This document shows positions 1-8,099 of a stretch of 64,000 nt of DNA, one piece after another. This DNA is from Chroococcidiopsis sp. CCMEE 29 (GTDB lineage: Bacteria; Cyanobacteriota; Cyanobacteriia; Cyanobacteriales; Chroococcidiopsidaceae). The stretch is taken from the NCBI RefSeq assembly GCF_023558375.1, contig NZ_CP083761.1, positions 1,167,001-1,231,000 on the forward strand. Direction: 5' to 3'. The notes under the pieces are model-generated. The model ran no database searches. It saw only the letters and a program-made list of their open reading frames with translations, and had not been told where the DNA came from. Within the stretch, counting starts at the first letter, position 1, and every line of letters begins with the position of its first letter. The position numbers and the translations under genes were made by a program.

Positions 1-1359
1 ACTGGACCCACCATTCTTCAAGTTCCACGAGTTTATGAGGAACTATTCGCCGAATCAGGGTTGAAGTTAGCAGACTATATCCATTTCAAGCAACTCAACC
101 CGAATACTCGTTTGCGCTTTTGGGATGATAGTCGGCTCGATCTGACTTCCGATCTAGACAACTTCAAGGCGCAGTTAGCACTAATGCGCCCAGATTTACC
201 AGAAGCATTTGATCGCTGGTATACAGAGCATAGCCACAAAAATGAAGTGGGATACAAACCTTATTTGGGTTCGCCAGTGCGATCGGTGCTGGGTTATCTA
301 CGCCCGAAAGAAATTGCCGCTGCGTTGCCATTGCGTCCTTGGGAAAGCCTATATCAGCATTTTTGGCGCTTTTTCAAGGATGAGCGGCTTGTCTATGCTC
401 TTAGCTATCCTTCCAAGTATCTAGGGATGCATCCAACTGTCTGTTCTAGCATTTTCAGCCTGATTCCGTTTCTAGAGTTTGCTGATGGGGTTTGGCATCC
501 AGAAGGAGGATTCCGCGCTTTGGCGCAGGCTTTAGCCAACGCAGCGATGGATTTAGGGGTGCAGATCCACCTAAATTGTCCGGTTAGGCAGGTGTGGATC
601 GAGGGCAAACACGCTTGTGGGGTTGAGTTGGCAAGTGGTGAAAGAGTGAGTGCTGATGCGGTGGTGGTGAATGCAGACTTCGGTTATGCTGTCCGTCACC
701 TGCTACCAGAGTCAGCTTGCGATCGCTACACCGATCGGAAACTCAGCAAAATGAGGTTTTCTTGCTCAACTTTCATGCTCTATCTGGGTATCAATCAGCG
801 CTACGAAGATTTACCCCATCACCAGCTTTATCTTTCCGAACATATTCGCCGCCGCGAACGTCCTTGGATGGACGATTCAGCCCTAGATGAAGAAGATCCG
901 CCGTTTTATGTCTGTAATCCAACGATTGTAGATCCAAGTAACGCACCAGATGGACATAGCACTTTATTTGTATTGGTGCCTATTCCAAATACATCCTATG
1001 GTGTTGATTGGACGGCTAAGCAGCAAGGCTACCGCGATCTAATTATTCAGCGGATGTCTCTACTTGGTTTTGAAGATGTAGAAAAGCATATTGTGAGGGA
1101 AACTTGCTACACCGCCTCTACTTGGCAAGATGACTACCACGTCCACTTAGGTGCTGTCTTTAACTTAAGTCATAACTGGAGTCAACTCGGTCCGTTTCGT
1201 CCACCGATTCGCTCAGATAGTATCCGCAGATTGTATTGGATTGGTGGTGCCGTTCATCCTGGTAGCGGGCTGTTAACAATTTTTGAGGCTGCACGCAGTG
1301 CCACAGTGTTGATTGGAGAGGATTTAGCGATGCTTTCCCTTACAGAGAGTAGGCTGTGA
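1..1359 (+). CDS. CrtI-type FAD-dependent carotenoid desaturase/isomerase family protein (5' truncated by window edge)
   Basis: The reading frame is open from base 1, so the gene begins outside the window; about 452 residues are visible, against roughly 500 for the family. The first visible residues (TGPTILQVPRVYEELFAESG) match the region just after the N-terminal FAD-binding segment of phytoene desaturase-type amine oxidases. The C-terminal motif GGAVHPGSGLLTIFEAARSA fits the family's second FAD contact, usually G-x-x-x-HPG-x-G. Family members desaturate, isomerise or oxidise carotenoids at the membrane. The N-terminal GxGxxG that would confirm FAD binding lies outside the window, and the exact substrate (phytoene, a xanthophyll precursor or another carotenoid) cannot be read here. 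The TGA is at 1357-1359. An IS630 element begins 75 bp downstream, so any operon partner on that side has been displaced. Confidence 0.85.
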   Translation, partial: TGPTILQVPRVYEELFAESGLKLADYIHFKQLNPNTRLRFWDDSRLDLTSDLDNFKAQLALMRPDLPEAFDRWYTEHSHKNEVGYKPYLGSPVRSVLGYLRPKEIAAALPLRPWESLYQHFWRFFKDERLVYALSYPSKYLGMHPTVCSSIFSLIPFLEFADGVWHPEGGFRALAQALANAAMDLGVQIHLNCPVRQVWIEGKHACGVELASGERVSADAVVVNADFGYAVRHLLPESACDRYTDRKLSKMRFSCSTFMLYLGINQRYEDLPHHQLYLSEHIRRRERPWMDDSALDEEDPPFYVCNPTIVDPSNAPDGHSTLFVLVPIPNTSYGVDWTAKQQGYRDLIIQRMSLLGFEDVEKHIVRETCYTASTWQDDYHVHLGAVFNLSHNWSQLGPFRPPIRSDSIRRLYWIGGAVHPGSGLLTIFEAARSATVLIGEDLAMLSLTESRL

Positions 1360-1720
1360 CAAAATCATTTAGTTAGTAAAAAATGCTATAAAGCTCCATT
1401 TTGCATCGGAAGGCGAACCTCAAAGCTAAAACTAGTAGACCACCACGCTGATTTTGACAAGCGGAATGAGATTGGAGAAACTAAAGAAAAACCAGAAACT
1501 CCAATGCCAGAAAAATTCATTGTCAACCTCAATACAGAAGAACGAGAATACTTGCATCAATTAACGCATAAGGGTAAATGTCCAGCTCGTGTGTTCAAGC
1601 GAGCACATATCCTGTTGCTTGCCGATGAAGGACATGCTGATGAAACAATTGCTCAAATGCTACATGTGGGAGAATCAACGGTACATCGGACTCGTCAAAA
1701 GTGTGTAGATGGTGGAGTTA

Positions 1721-2836
1721 CTAACCAGAGCATTAAATAGTGAACAGTCTAGGCAGCTGCATAAGCAACGTGTTTCTCGTGGAAGAAGTTTTGCACAACG
1801 TTAGGGTGACGTTGTGTGCTACGTAAATAGCTACGGATGTTGTTAATCATCTGTGTTTGATTTCTGGGACGTTGCCGCCCAACAGCATTGGCTTTAACAT
1901 CATGGTTGAGTAGCTCATTTGGGTTTAGTTCAGGGCTATAAGAAGGCAAGAAAAACAGGCGGATGCGAGCGGCATGACGCTCAACCCAGCTTTTAACTAC
2001 GTGAGAGCGATGCACAGGATGACTATCTACAATCAGAAACACCTTTTGGTCACACTGACGAATCAAACGCCGCAGGAAATCAAGCATGAGCGCGGCATCA
2101 AACCGTTGTGTGAATAACTTGAAGTACAGCTTGCCACGATTGGTAATTGTTGAAATCATATTGCAGCTAAAGCGCTTACCTGTCCCTAACACAACTGGCG
2201 TTTGTCCAGTTCGTCCATAGGAACGTCCTGCTTGATAATCCGAGCGGACTCCCATTTCGTCTCCCCAGTGAATTTGTGCTTTTTCTTGATGGGCTTTACG
2301 ACAAATCTGGGGATACTCAGTTTCTAACCAGTACTGCACTGCCTTGCGATCCTGTTCGTATGCCCGACGCAGCGGTTTTTGTGGTGTAAAACCCCATTTC
2401 TTGAGATAACGCCCTATTGTCCACACTGACACCGATAGCTCATACCGTTGAGCCAAAAACTGTTGCACTGCTTCGCGTGTCCATAAGTAAAATGGTAATC
2501 CTAAAGCGTCTGGACACTTTTGCTCCATTAACCTCACTGCTGTTGCCGCTTGATGGGGGAGCAGACGTGAGCTAGCACGAGGACCACGCTTTCTTGCTTT
2601 CAACGATGTCGCACCGCTGGAAGCTACCACTTTTGTCCAGTTATGCACTGCTGTACGCGAAACGTTGAAAACACGCGCTGCTTCTGATTTACTCATACCG
2701 CTCTCGACTGCATTTACCACTCGGTAGCGAAGTGCTTCTTGAGCTTTGGCTGACAGATGGCGAGCGTCTTTGAGTTTCATGGCAGACTCCGGACGTGGCT
2801 ACAGCTACTATGTTAACTAATCTATGCTCTGGTTAG
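1721..2836 (-). mobile_element. Nested, apparently intact IS630-family element B (1116 bp)
   Basis: The ends are imperfect inverted repeats starting CTAACCAGAGCAT on the left (1721) and, read from the other side, CTAACCAGAGCAT on the right (to 2836). TA is duplicated at 1719-1720 and 2837-2838. The element carries one full-length transposase on the minus strand. Removing the 1116 bp plus one TA copy reconnects the host transposase frame exactly, so the insertion was clean and left no other change. Confidence 0.92.
1749..2780 (-). CDS. IS630-family transposase (element B)
   Basis: This 343-residue protein has the full IS630 layout. An N-terminal helix-turn-helix (about residues 15-50, SKSEAARVFNVSRTAVHNW) is followed by a winged region and a DDE catalytic core. 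The likely catalytic residues are D174 (HWGDEMG), D252 (IVDSHPVH) and E289 (PELNPNE). No frameshift or internal stop is present, and the gene nearly fills the element between its inverted repeats, so it is a good candidate for an active transposase. It cuts and pastes DNA at TA dinucleotides. Its sequence differs clearly from element A's transposase and from the third IS630 copy at 31.3 kb, so three separate IS630 lineages have entered this window. Confidence 0.93.
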   Translation of the reverse strand: MKLKDARHLSAKAQEALRYRVVNAVESGMSKSEAARVFNVSRTAVHNWTKVVASSGATSLKARKRGPRASSRLLPHQAATAVRLMEQKCPDALGLPFYLWTREAVQQFLAQRYELSVSVWTIGRYLKKWGFTPQKPLRRAYEQDRKAVQYWLETEYPQICRKAHQEKAQIHWGDEMGVRSDYQAGRSYGRTGQTPVVLGTGKRFSCNMISTITNRGKLYFKLFTQRFDAALMLDFLRRLIRQCDQKVFLIVDSHPVHRSHVVKSWVERHAARIRLFFLPSYSPELNPNELLNHDVKANAVGRQRPRNQTQMINNIRSYLRSTQRHPNVVQNFFHEKHVAYAAA

Positions 2837-3875
2837 TAAGTTTGCCTTGAGCGAGCAACCTCGTCCAGGCGGAAAACGTAAATTGGATGGACGCGCAGAA
2901 GCTTTTCTGATAGCAACGGCTTGTAGTGATGCGCCGACAGGACAGAAACGATGGACGATGCAGATGTTAGCAGATCGCCTCGTGGAACTACAGCTAGTGG
3001 ACAGCATCTCAGACGAGACGGTACGACGAGTGTTAGAAAAAACGACATCAAGCCGTGGTTAAACCAACAGTGGTGCATTTCACAGGTGAATGCAGATTTT
3101 ATCTGGCGGATGGAGGAGGTTTTAGACTTGTACGAGCAACCCTACAATCCATGTGAGCCGGTGGTTTGCTTTGATGAGCGCCCCGTGCAACTAGTGAGCG
3201 AAACCCGCACCCCACTTCCTCGAGAACCAGGAAAACCAAAGCGTTATGACTATGAGTACAAGCGTGAAGGCACGTGCAATCTATTTGCCTTTTTTCAACC
3301 GTTAGCACAGTGGCGACATATCAAAGTGACTGACCAACGCACTGCACAAGATTTTGCCTTGTGTATGCAGTATTTGGTGGATGTCTTATTCCCATTTGCA
3401 CACCTAATTCATGTTGTGTTGGACAACTTGAACACCCATACGCCCGCTGCTTTGTATCAAACCTTTGACGCGGTTGAAGCTCGTCGTATTCTCGAGAAGT
3501 TACAGTTTCACTACACTCCAGTTCATGGCAGTTGGTTAAATATGGTCGAACTGGAACTATCGGTTTTATCTGGTCAATGTTTAGAGCGTCGCATTCCGTC
3601 CACTGAAGAACTGTCTAGAGAAGTCGCAGCATGGGAAGCATCTCGTAATCAGGCTCAAGCAAGCGTGAACTGGCGTTTCACTAACACTCAAGCACGAATC
3701 AAGCTAGAACGTTTGTATCCTCAACCAAGCCTGTCAGAATCTAGCCTGTCAAAATTGTAGTGGTGGTCTACTAGAGTAGGCTTTTATGAATTTAATCTGG
3801 CTTCTCTCTCAACTTAGCCCATGACTGCTTCCTTACCTAAGCTTTTCCGACCATGCGGTTCAAAATTCGGTAGTG

Positions 3876-4061
3876 TTATCGATTGGTTGTGAGGCTGGTA
3901 AAAAGTCTAGAAAGCTGAACCAGTCTAGTGCTCAATTCCTGAAAAACTTTTCCCTTGGGTGTGAGGCGCAAGAGTTTTGATCGCTTGTGAGCTGGATTAT
4001 TCACTAGTTCAATCACCCGAGATTTCAGCATTTCATTCGCAAGCTTCTGAATACTCTGGCG
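3876..4061 (-). pseudogene. MarR-family regulator, C-terminal remnant
   Basis: Reading the minus strand from about 4061 gives RQSIQKLANEM, then VIELVNNPAHKRSKLLRLTP, then KGKVFQEL and a stop at 3876-3878. This is the recognition helix and beta-wing region of MarR-type winged-helix regulators, ending in the usual LTPKG motif. About 61 residues remain. Upstream, the frame meets a stop within a few codons and no N-terminal dimerisation helix can be found, so only the C-terminal half survives. It lies 105 bp from the right end of IS630 element A. Confidence 0.6.
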
Positions 4062-4202
4062 GGGTGAGGAGGGAGGAGGAAATTACTTAATGGCTCTCAA
4101 CCCTAGAAGGGGGTTGACTAACTGAAGAGTCCATGATAAGTTCTTCGTAAGCTAGATTAAATGTAAGTCAGCCTAATCCAGTTCTTTTGTTAGAAAAATT
4201 TG

Positions 4203-4336
4203 GGAAAAGATACTGGAGCGGAGGAACCAACTTAGGGGCTTATCTCTAACTACATCTCTGCCGATAGCAGCGATCAAAAGAGAGGGACATCTCTCAGTCC
4301 TAGCCCGTCAGCTAACTTCGCAGGCATTGAGAGGAG
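4203..4336 (+). promoter_or_regulatory. Probable cyclic di-AMP riboswitch (ydaO-yuaA type)
   Basis: The stretch contains the conserved blocks of the ydaO motif in order: GGAGGAACCAA (about 4219), AGGGGCTTAT (about 4234), AGGGACATCTCTCAGTCCTA (4272-4291) and CCCGTCAGCTAACTTCGCAGGC (about 4293-4314). The last block is the most diagnostic and is close to the CCGACAGCTAACCTCGTAGGC core of Bacillus ydaO RNAs. In the family, c-di-AMP binding usually turns off genes for osmolyte or potassium transport or cell-wall hydrolases. Here the next annotated gene is a 69-residue protein more than 300 bp downstream, so the target is unclear. A covariance-model search has not been done. Confidence 0.72.
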
Positions 4337-4498
4337 ACTGAAGAGTCAGCATCCTTAATGTTAGATCTCATCAGTGTCCTTGGCTGGTATATGTTCGCTT
4401 CATCGTACCTGCTCTAAACTCTGAGAAGAAGTAAATGTTACTTCAACTTATGGCGTTTCGAGGCAGGCAAGTTAGCTAGCCATAAGGAGAAACAACGA

Positions 4499-4600
4499 AT
4501 GCTTTTGCCACAAAAAAGTCACATTACCTTAGTTTCCGTAATCTTTGCGCCAAAATCCTTGCTCAAGCCATACCCGCATCTGGGAAAAAAACTCAGATAG
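4499..4600 (+). CDS. Possible 33-residue small ORF downstream of the riboswitch
   Basis: An ATG at 4499 follows a good ribosome-binding sequence (AAGGAG, about 8 bases upstream) and opens a 33-codon frame with a central hydrophobic stretch (ITLVSVIFA) and a basic tail, ending TAG at 4600. It lies between the riboswitch and the 69-residue gene and could be a small membrane peptide or chance. No family is recognised. It is noted because it is the first frame with a convincing Shine-Dalgarno site after the putative riboswitch. Confidence 0.25.
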   Translation: MLLPQKSHITLVSVIFAPKSLLKPYPHLGKKLR

Positions 4601-4658
4601 GAGCTTGACTTGTATCTGTTTGTTGATTGAGCTAAAAAATTAAACAGGAATTAGAACC

Positions 4659-4868
4659 ATGCTTAGAGTTGGAGATGTTGTGCTGCATCAGAAAACTGGA
4701 CAGTCTGGCATAGTTATTGGTTATGGACATCAGATCTTGGATGGCGTTTATCTGCCAACACTGATAGTCCAATTAACTGAGAAAGGGCAAAGCCAGAAAA
4801 GATTTGTAGAAGATTTGTCCTCGGAGTGGATGCTGCTAGAGAGAGAGCAATACTCTCGAATTGCTTGA
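4659..4868 (+). CDS. Small conserved-type hypothetical protein
   Basis: This 69-residue protein starts MLRVGDVVLHQKTGQSGIV and continues with a beta-rich pattern (VIGYGH, TLIVQL, FVEDLSSEW). The opening V-G-D-V-V-x-H-x-x-T-G-x-x-G-x-V-I-G-Y resembles small SH3-like beta-barrel domains found at the start of many small bacterial proteins. AGGA precedes the ATG by about nine bases. No function can be assigned. It is the first substantial gene after the putative c-di-AMP riboswitch and could be in the same transcript, but a gap of over 300 bp separates them. Confidence 0.65.
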   Translation: MLRVGDVVLHQKTGQSGIVIGYGHQILDGVYLPTLIVQLTEKGQSQKRFVEDLSSEWMLLEREQYSRIA

Positions 4869-4875
4869 GTCAAGA

Positions 4876-4911
4876 AGCTGGGAGGCTAATTATAGTTCGG
4901 CGCTCCCAGCT
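4876..4911. terminator. Stem-loop between convergent genes
   Basis: AGCTGGGAG (4876-4884) is the exact reverse complement of CTCCCAGCT (4903-4911), giving a 9-bp GC-rich stem with an 18-base loop. It sits between two convergent genes ending at 4868 and 4917, so it could terminate both transcripts. There is no T-run on either side, so classic intrinsic termination is not certain. Confidence 0.45.
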
Positions 4912-4916
4912 AGGAA

Positions 4917-5231
4917 TTAAGTTGTAGGTTCTTCACCTTCTACATACATAGGCGGTTCTATCGCAAAATTGTCTAACCTGCCAGATTCATCAATTACATA
5001 GCCATCTGTAGTGGTAAAACCCTCACCTTCCTCTTCTTCTTGCTGTTCAAACGCTTCAAGCTGATGTTTACTTTGCTCTGTGGGGGTATTAGCTGGAATT
5101 ATAGCATCCGGGGGATTTACTGCCGTTGTTTGTGCCATTTGAACTGCTGAGTGATTATCCCCTGGAGCACCTCTTCCAGGCTCAGCTTCCCTTGGATCTT
5201 CTGGCAAAACTTGATTTGGATCGTTGTTCAT
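4917..5231 (-). CDS. Acidic, low-complexity hypothetical protein
   Basis: The product has 104 residues and is rich in P, E, Q and D. A disordered N-terminal half (MNNDPNQVLPEDPREAEPGR) and a glutamate run (EEEEGEG) are followed by a more conserved-looking tail, GFTTTDGYVIDESGRLDNFA and IEPPMYVEGE. I recall similar tails in small cyanobacterial proteins of unknown function, but cannot confirm this here. It has no signal peptide or membrane segment and is probably cytoplasmic. It is convergent with the 69-residue gene and lies upstream, in transcription order, of nothing else on its strand before 4868. Confidence 0.6.
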   Translation of the reverse strand: MNNDPNQVLPEDPREAEPGRGAPGDNHSAVQMAQTTAVNPPDAIIPANTPTEQSKHQLEAFEQQEEEEGEGFTTTDGYVIDESGRLDNFAIEPPMYVEGEEPTT

Positions 5232-5414
5232 AATTGAGTATCCTCTTTCTAGCTCTTAAGTAGAGTGCAGTGTGTCGCTCCCAGTCTCTAAGGAGTACGG
5301 GCTGTTCGGCTGTAATGTATTTGAGTTGTTAAGAAACTATCTCGTTTTGGATCGAGCTTGTCTCTTTCGTGGGGATTAAATTGTGCAGACACGAGGAAGA
5401 GATTTGGATTGGCA

Positions 5415-6434
5415 TCAAACCTCATTGCGGGGGAGTAACCCGCCAAAAACTGCTGCAACTCCTAATGCTGCAACTGCCAAAGCTCCCCACTTCACAGATG
5501 GGTTCATCTCTATCCAGTCAGTGACAGTTGGTATTGTCAAATGGCTAAAATCTCCCTCAATACGGTCATTTTCTGGAATAGGCTCGTAGAGATTGTCTGG
5601 CGCGTCTTCGGATTTTTGCTCACTAGTGCGCTGTAAGGGAAAGCCAACGAGCAGCAAAATGCTATCCACTAGTGACGGCGAGAGCCGCTGCAACACATCC
5701 AACACTCTGCCAACATCTCCAACGATGAAGTCCCGCGTTGGGTGTTCAGCAACATAGAGGATGGCATCGGCAACAACGCTCGGCTGGTAGTAGGGTGGTA
5801 TCCCCGTCGGCTTCACGCCTAACTTCGTGCGACCGTTATTGTAGAAGGGTGTGTTGATCACTGCTGGCTTTATACTCGTTACGCTAACGGGTATTCCCTC
5901 ATGTTGCAGCTCGACACGCAGAGATTCAAGAAATCCCTCTACACCATGCTTCGCTGCGGAGTAGGAACTTTGGTAAGGTAGAGCTCGCCTGCCTTCCATT
6001 GAGGAAACGTGAATTAGTGCCCCGCGCCCCTCGCGTTTAAGATGGGGTAGTGCTGCCATTGCACCATATACTTGCCCCATTAGGCTAACGTCAATTACAC
6101 GCTTAAACTCTTCCGGTGTTGTCTGATCGAAAGTGGCAAAGACGGCAGTGGCGGAGGCATGTACCCAGGTGTCGAGTCGTCCGTACACCTCAACTGTTTT
6201 GTCTGCGATCGCCTTTACCTGCTCAAAATTGCTTACATCTGCAACTATATAGGTTGCCTCGCCGCCATAACCTCGGATTTCGTCTACCAAGGAAGCTAGC
6301 CCTGATTCACTACGAGCAGATACAACTACTTTTGCCCCTTGTTTGGCAAATTTGAGGGCTGTCTCACGCCCGATTCCGCTGGAAGCCCCAACGACGGCAA
6401 CCACTTGTTGGTTAATTGGCTTCAGTTGCGACAC
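5415..6434 (-). CDS. SDR-family oxidoreductase with C-terminal membrane segment
   Basis: A 339-residue classical short-chain dehydrogenase/reductase. The NAD(P)-binding motif GASSGIG is near residue 16, an acidic/arginine region consistent with NADP preference follows (SARSESG), and the active site SSMEG...YQSSYSAAKHG carries the catalytic Ser, Tyr and Lys. The first 240 residues are the SDR fold. The extra C-terminal part ends in a hydrophobic helix (WGALAVAALGVAAVFGGLLP) that would anchor the enzyme in a membrane. This arrangement is common among uncharacterised cyanobacterial SDRs. The substrate is unknown. The gene stands alone, with a short upstream gap. Confidence 0.9.
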   Translation of the reverse strand: MSQLKPINQQVVAVVGASSGIGRETALKFAKQGAKVVVSARSESGLASLVDEIRGYGGEATYIVADVSNFEQVKAIADKTVEVYGRLDTWVHASATAVFATFDQTTPEEFKRVIDVSLMGQVYGAMAALPHLKREGRGALIHVSSMEGRRALPYQSSYSAAKHGVEGFLESLRVELQHEGIPVSVTSIKPAVINTPFYNNGRTKLGVKPTGIPPYYQPSVVADAILYVAEHPTRDFIVGDVGRVLDVLQRLSPSLVDSILLLVGFPLQRTSEQKSEDAPDNLYEPIPENDRIEGDFSHLTIPTVTDWIEMNPSVKWGALAVAALGVAAVFGGLLPRNEV

Positions 6435-6667
6435 TTTTACTCCTTAAATTACTTGTGAGGTTTCCTATTCTTCACTGGTGGACGTGAAAGAAAGTTAGGA
6501 ACGTTTGCTGAAGTGCGAAAAGATGAACTTTTATTAACTAAATTAATTTAAGGTCAAGTGCGCTTACATCAGTCGCAAGGTTGACAGATGGAAAAAATTA
6601 TGGTGTATCGACTCTCAGTCAAGAGATAGGCGATCGCACTCACGAAGCGAATGTCTGTTATCTCCAC

Positions 6668-7141
6668 CTATTCGACTGGAGCGCGAGATTGGGGTTTTAG
6701 TAGCATTCCCCAGAGCGCATTATAGGGGTGTACAAGCGTTGTAGGGCGATCGTTTTGGCATACCGGGCGTCCTTCGTTAGCCCATTGGAAGATGCTGCCT
6801 TCAAGATTGTAAACGTGAGAAAATCCCGCTTGTTCAAGCTGCTGGGCGATTCTGGCGCTTCTATAACCGACTGAGCAGTATACAACAATCGGCGTATCTG
6901 GCACTCTGGTAACTCTCTCTACGTTAGGCTCATCGGGAGCGATACGCTCTGCGTTTTTGAGATGGCTAAGTGCATACTCTGCCTCGCTGCGAGCATCAAG
7001 TATAATAGGCTGAAGCTGCTTGACTGGATCTGCCAGCCACTGTGCTAACTCTTTGGTAGTAAGCCACTTGACATCCGGAAATTTGCGGCTAATCAGGCTT
7101 TTGATGATCCTGAAAGCAAGCGATCGCCAGTTCAAAAACAC
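6668..7141 (-). CDS. Rhodanese-like domain protein
   Basis: A single rhodanese domain with the active-site loop CSVGYRS, whose cysteine would carry the persulfide. The substrate-side motif LDARSEAEYALSHL marks the start of the domain and the end is at FQWANEGRPV. The open frame extends back to 7195, but that part is translated from the 70-bp tandem repeat. I therefore prefer the GTG at 7141, which has AGGA about nine bases upstream; a TTG at 7135 is also possible. Rhodaneses move sulfane sulfur or act as sulfur-sensing carriers. Nothing nearby gives a specific partner. Its promoter would fall in or beyond the repeated region, which may be a recent rearrangement. Confidence 0.85.
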   Translation of the reverse strand: MFLNWRSLAFRIIKSLISRKFPDVKWLTTKELAQWLADPVKQLQPIILDARSEAEYALSHLKNAERIAPDEPNVERVTRVPDTPIVVYCSVGYRSARIAQQLEQAGFSHVYNLEGSIFQWANEGRPVCQNDRPTTLVHPYNALWGMLLKPQSRAPVE

Positions 7142-7153
7142 TCTTTCTGTTCC

Positions 7154-7293
7154 TAGTGAGTAGGGGCAGGTTGATCGGACAGATCTGTAAGCCACCAGAT
7201 AAGTTGATAAAACCTGCCCGTACTAGTGAATAGGGGCAGGTTGATCGGACAGATCTGTAAGCCACCAGATAAGTTGGTAAAACCTGCCCGTAC
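7154..7293. repeat. Two tandem 70-bp copies of a palindrome-ended repeat
   Basis: Bases 7154-7223 are repeated at 7224-7293 with only two differences (GTGAG/GTGAA near the start and TTGAT/TTGGT). Each unit is itself bounded by inverted arms, GGGGCAGGTT and AACCTGCCCGTA, so each copy could fold into a hairpin. A partial third TAGTGAGTAG follows. Related GGGCGGGTTT/AAACCCGCCC arms occur at about 39.2-39.35 kb and inside the trehalose synthase gene at 48.56 kb, which suggests one dispersed repeat family. Confidence 0.85.
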
Positions 7294-7419
7294 CGAAGTA
7301 GTGAGTAGATACTTATCACTTACCATCTGAGATTATTGCGAAAAGTTTAATTAGCAGCGAGTAGTGAGAGCATAAGCTGTCGATGATTGTAAAATTTGGT
7401 AACTTTACCTGGAAAATTG

Positions 7420-7770
7420 ATGTTTGACTTCAACATACTAGCTGAGTTCTCACGCACTCATTGCGTCAGCATTTGTACATTTTTAGTACCAGCCAACTTG
7501 GTTGCTACCTCGATGACAATGATTTTTACAGCACTCCGTCGCCCTCAAGTTCAAGTATGGCAAGCGGCTGGAATTGCCAGCATCTTTGCTTTTGTGATGA
7601 TACTGCACGTATTTACTTGGTTTATGGTTGGGGTCGTTATGGCTCCCACTTATGTTCTACTGTGGCTGGGAAGCACTTGTCTTTTGACTAACGTAGGGGC
7701 AATCTTCCTCCGGAGACGCTTCGCCAGTACTGGTAATTACAATTTACTTTGTGTAGAAAGAAAATATTAG
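7420..7770 (+). CDS. Small integral membrane protein, unknown function
   Basis: Starting at the ATG at 7420 (MFDFNILAEFSRTHCVSICT) the product has 116 residues and three likely transmembrane helices (ICTFLVPANLVATSMTMIF, AGIASIFAFVMILHVFTWFM and MAPTYVLLWLGSTCLLTNVG), then a short basic tail. The frame is open back to 7396, but the ATG gives the more natural N-terminus. There is no recognised catalytic motif. It resembles short membrane proteins of unknown role that I associate with cyanobacteria. It is isolated, with a low-GC stretch following it. Confidence 0.6.
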   Translation: MFDFNILAEFSRTHCVSICTFLVPANLVATSMTMIFTALRRPQVQVWQAAGIASIFAFVMILHVFTWFMVGVVMAPTYVLLWLGSTCLLTNVGAIFLRRRFASTGNYNLLCVERKY

Positions 7771-8099
7771 CAACATAAACTATAGAAGCATCTTCTTTGT
7801 TGCTGCACTATTCTTTACAGGCAAAATTGTTCGGTTTTTTGTTTTTGATGCAATTGAGAAACGATTTATTTTAATAGAAAATATACAGTTATTGCTATAA
7901 TAAATAGTCTAAAACTTAACCGGTAGAGAAAAGATAAAAATATTTCACCATCTAACTTACTTTTACTACAACGAATTAACAAAAAACTCCTTGATTGGTT
8001 AGTATAAATACTTAAGAGCCTTGGGGATAATCCTAGGGATAGATGTCTGTGCAAATGCTTAAATATTAAGTTATTTATAGTTGTTTTTTTAGTAACTAA

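Larger units (their letters stand above)
1504..3760 (+). pseudogene. IS630-family transposase of element A, split by insertion of element B
   Basis: The N-terminal helix-turn-helix part (1504-1718, beginning MPEKFIVNLNTEEREYLHQL) is cut at residue 72 by element B. Joining base 1720 to base 2839 restores an uninterrupted frame through GGVKFALSEQPRPGG. That frame ends at 3053-3055 after an A6 run (3037-3042). A -1 shift at the run leads straight into the catalytic half, which contains FDERPVQL, VLDNLNTHTP and SWLNMVELE, the D, D and E segments of IS630 transposases. The shift could be programmed, as in other IS630 elements, or a mutation. While element B is present this gene cannot make a complete transposase. 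The C-terminal half otherwise looks undamaged. Confidence 0.85.
1435..3771 (+). mobile_element. IS630-family element A, interrupted by a second IS630 element
   Basis: The terminal inverted repeats can be read directly. The left end GTAGACCACCAC (from 1435) is the reverse complement of the right end GTGGTGGTCTAC (to 3771), and a second matching block ATTTTGACA lies further in on both sides. Each end abuts a TA dinucleotide (1433-1434 and 3772-3773), the target duplication expected for IS630/Tc1-mariner elements. Subtracting the nested element and its extra TA leaves about 1219 bp, a normal size for the family. The transposase is encoded on the plus strand. Confidence 0.88.

Noticed and set aside
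7866-8054. A 62-codon open frame on the minus strand between two plus-strand genes
   Set aside because: AT-rich, no ribosome-binding site and no domain; explained by base composition.
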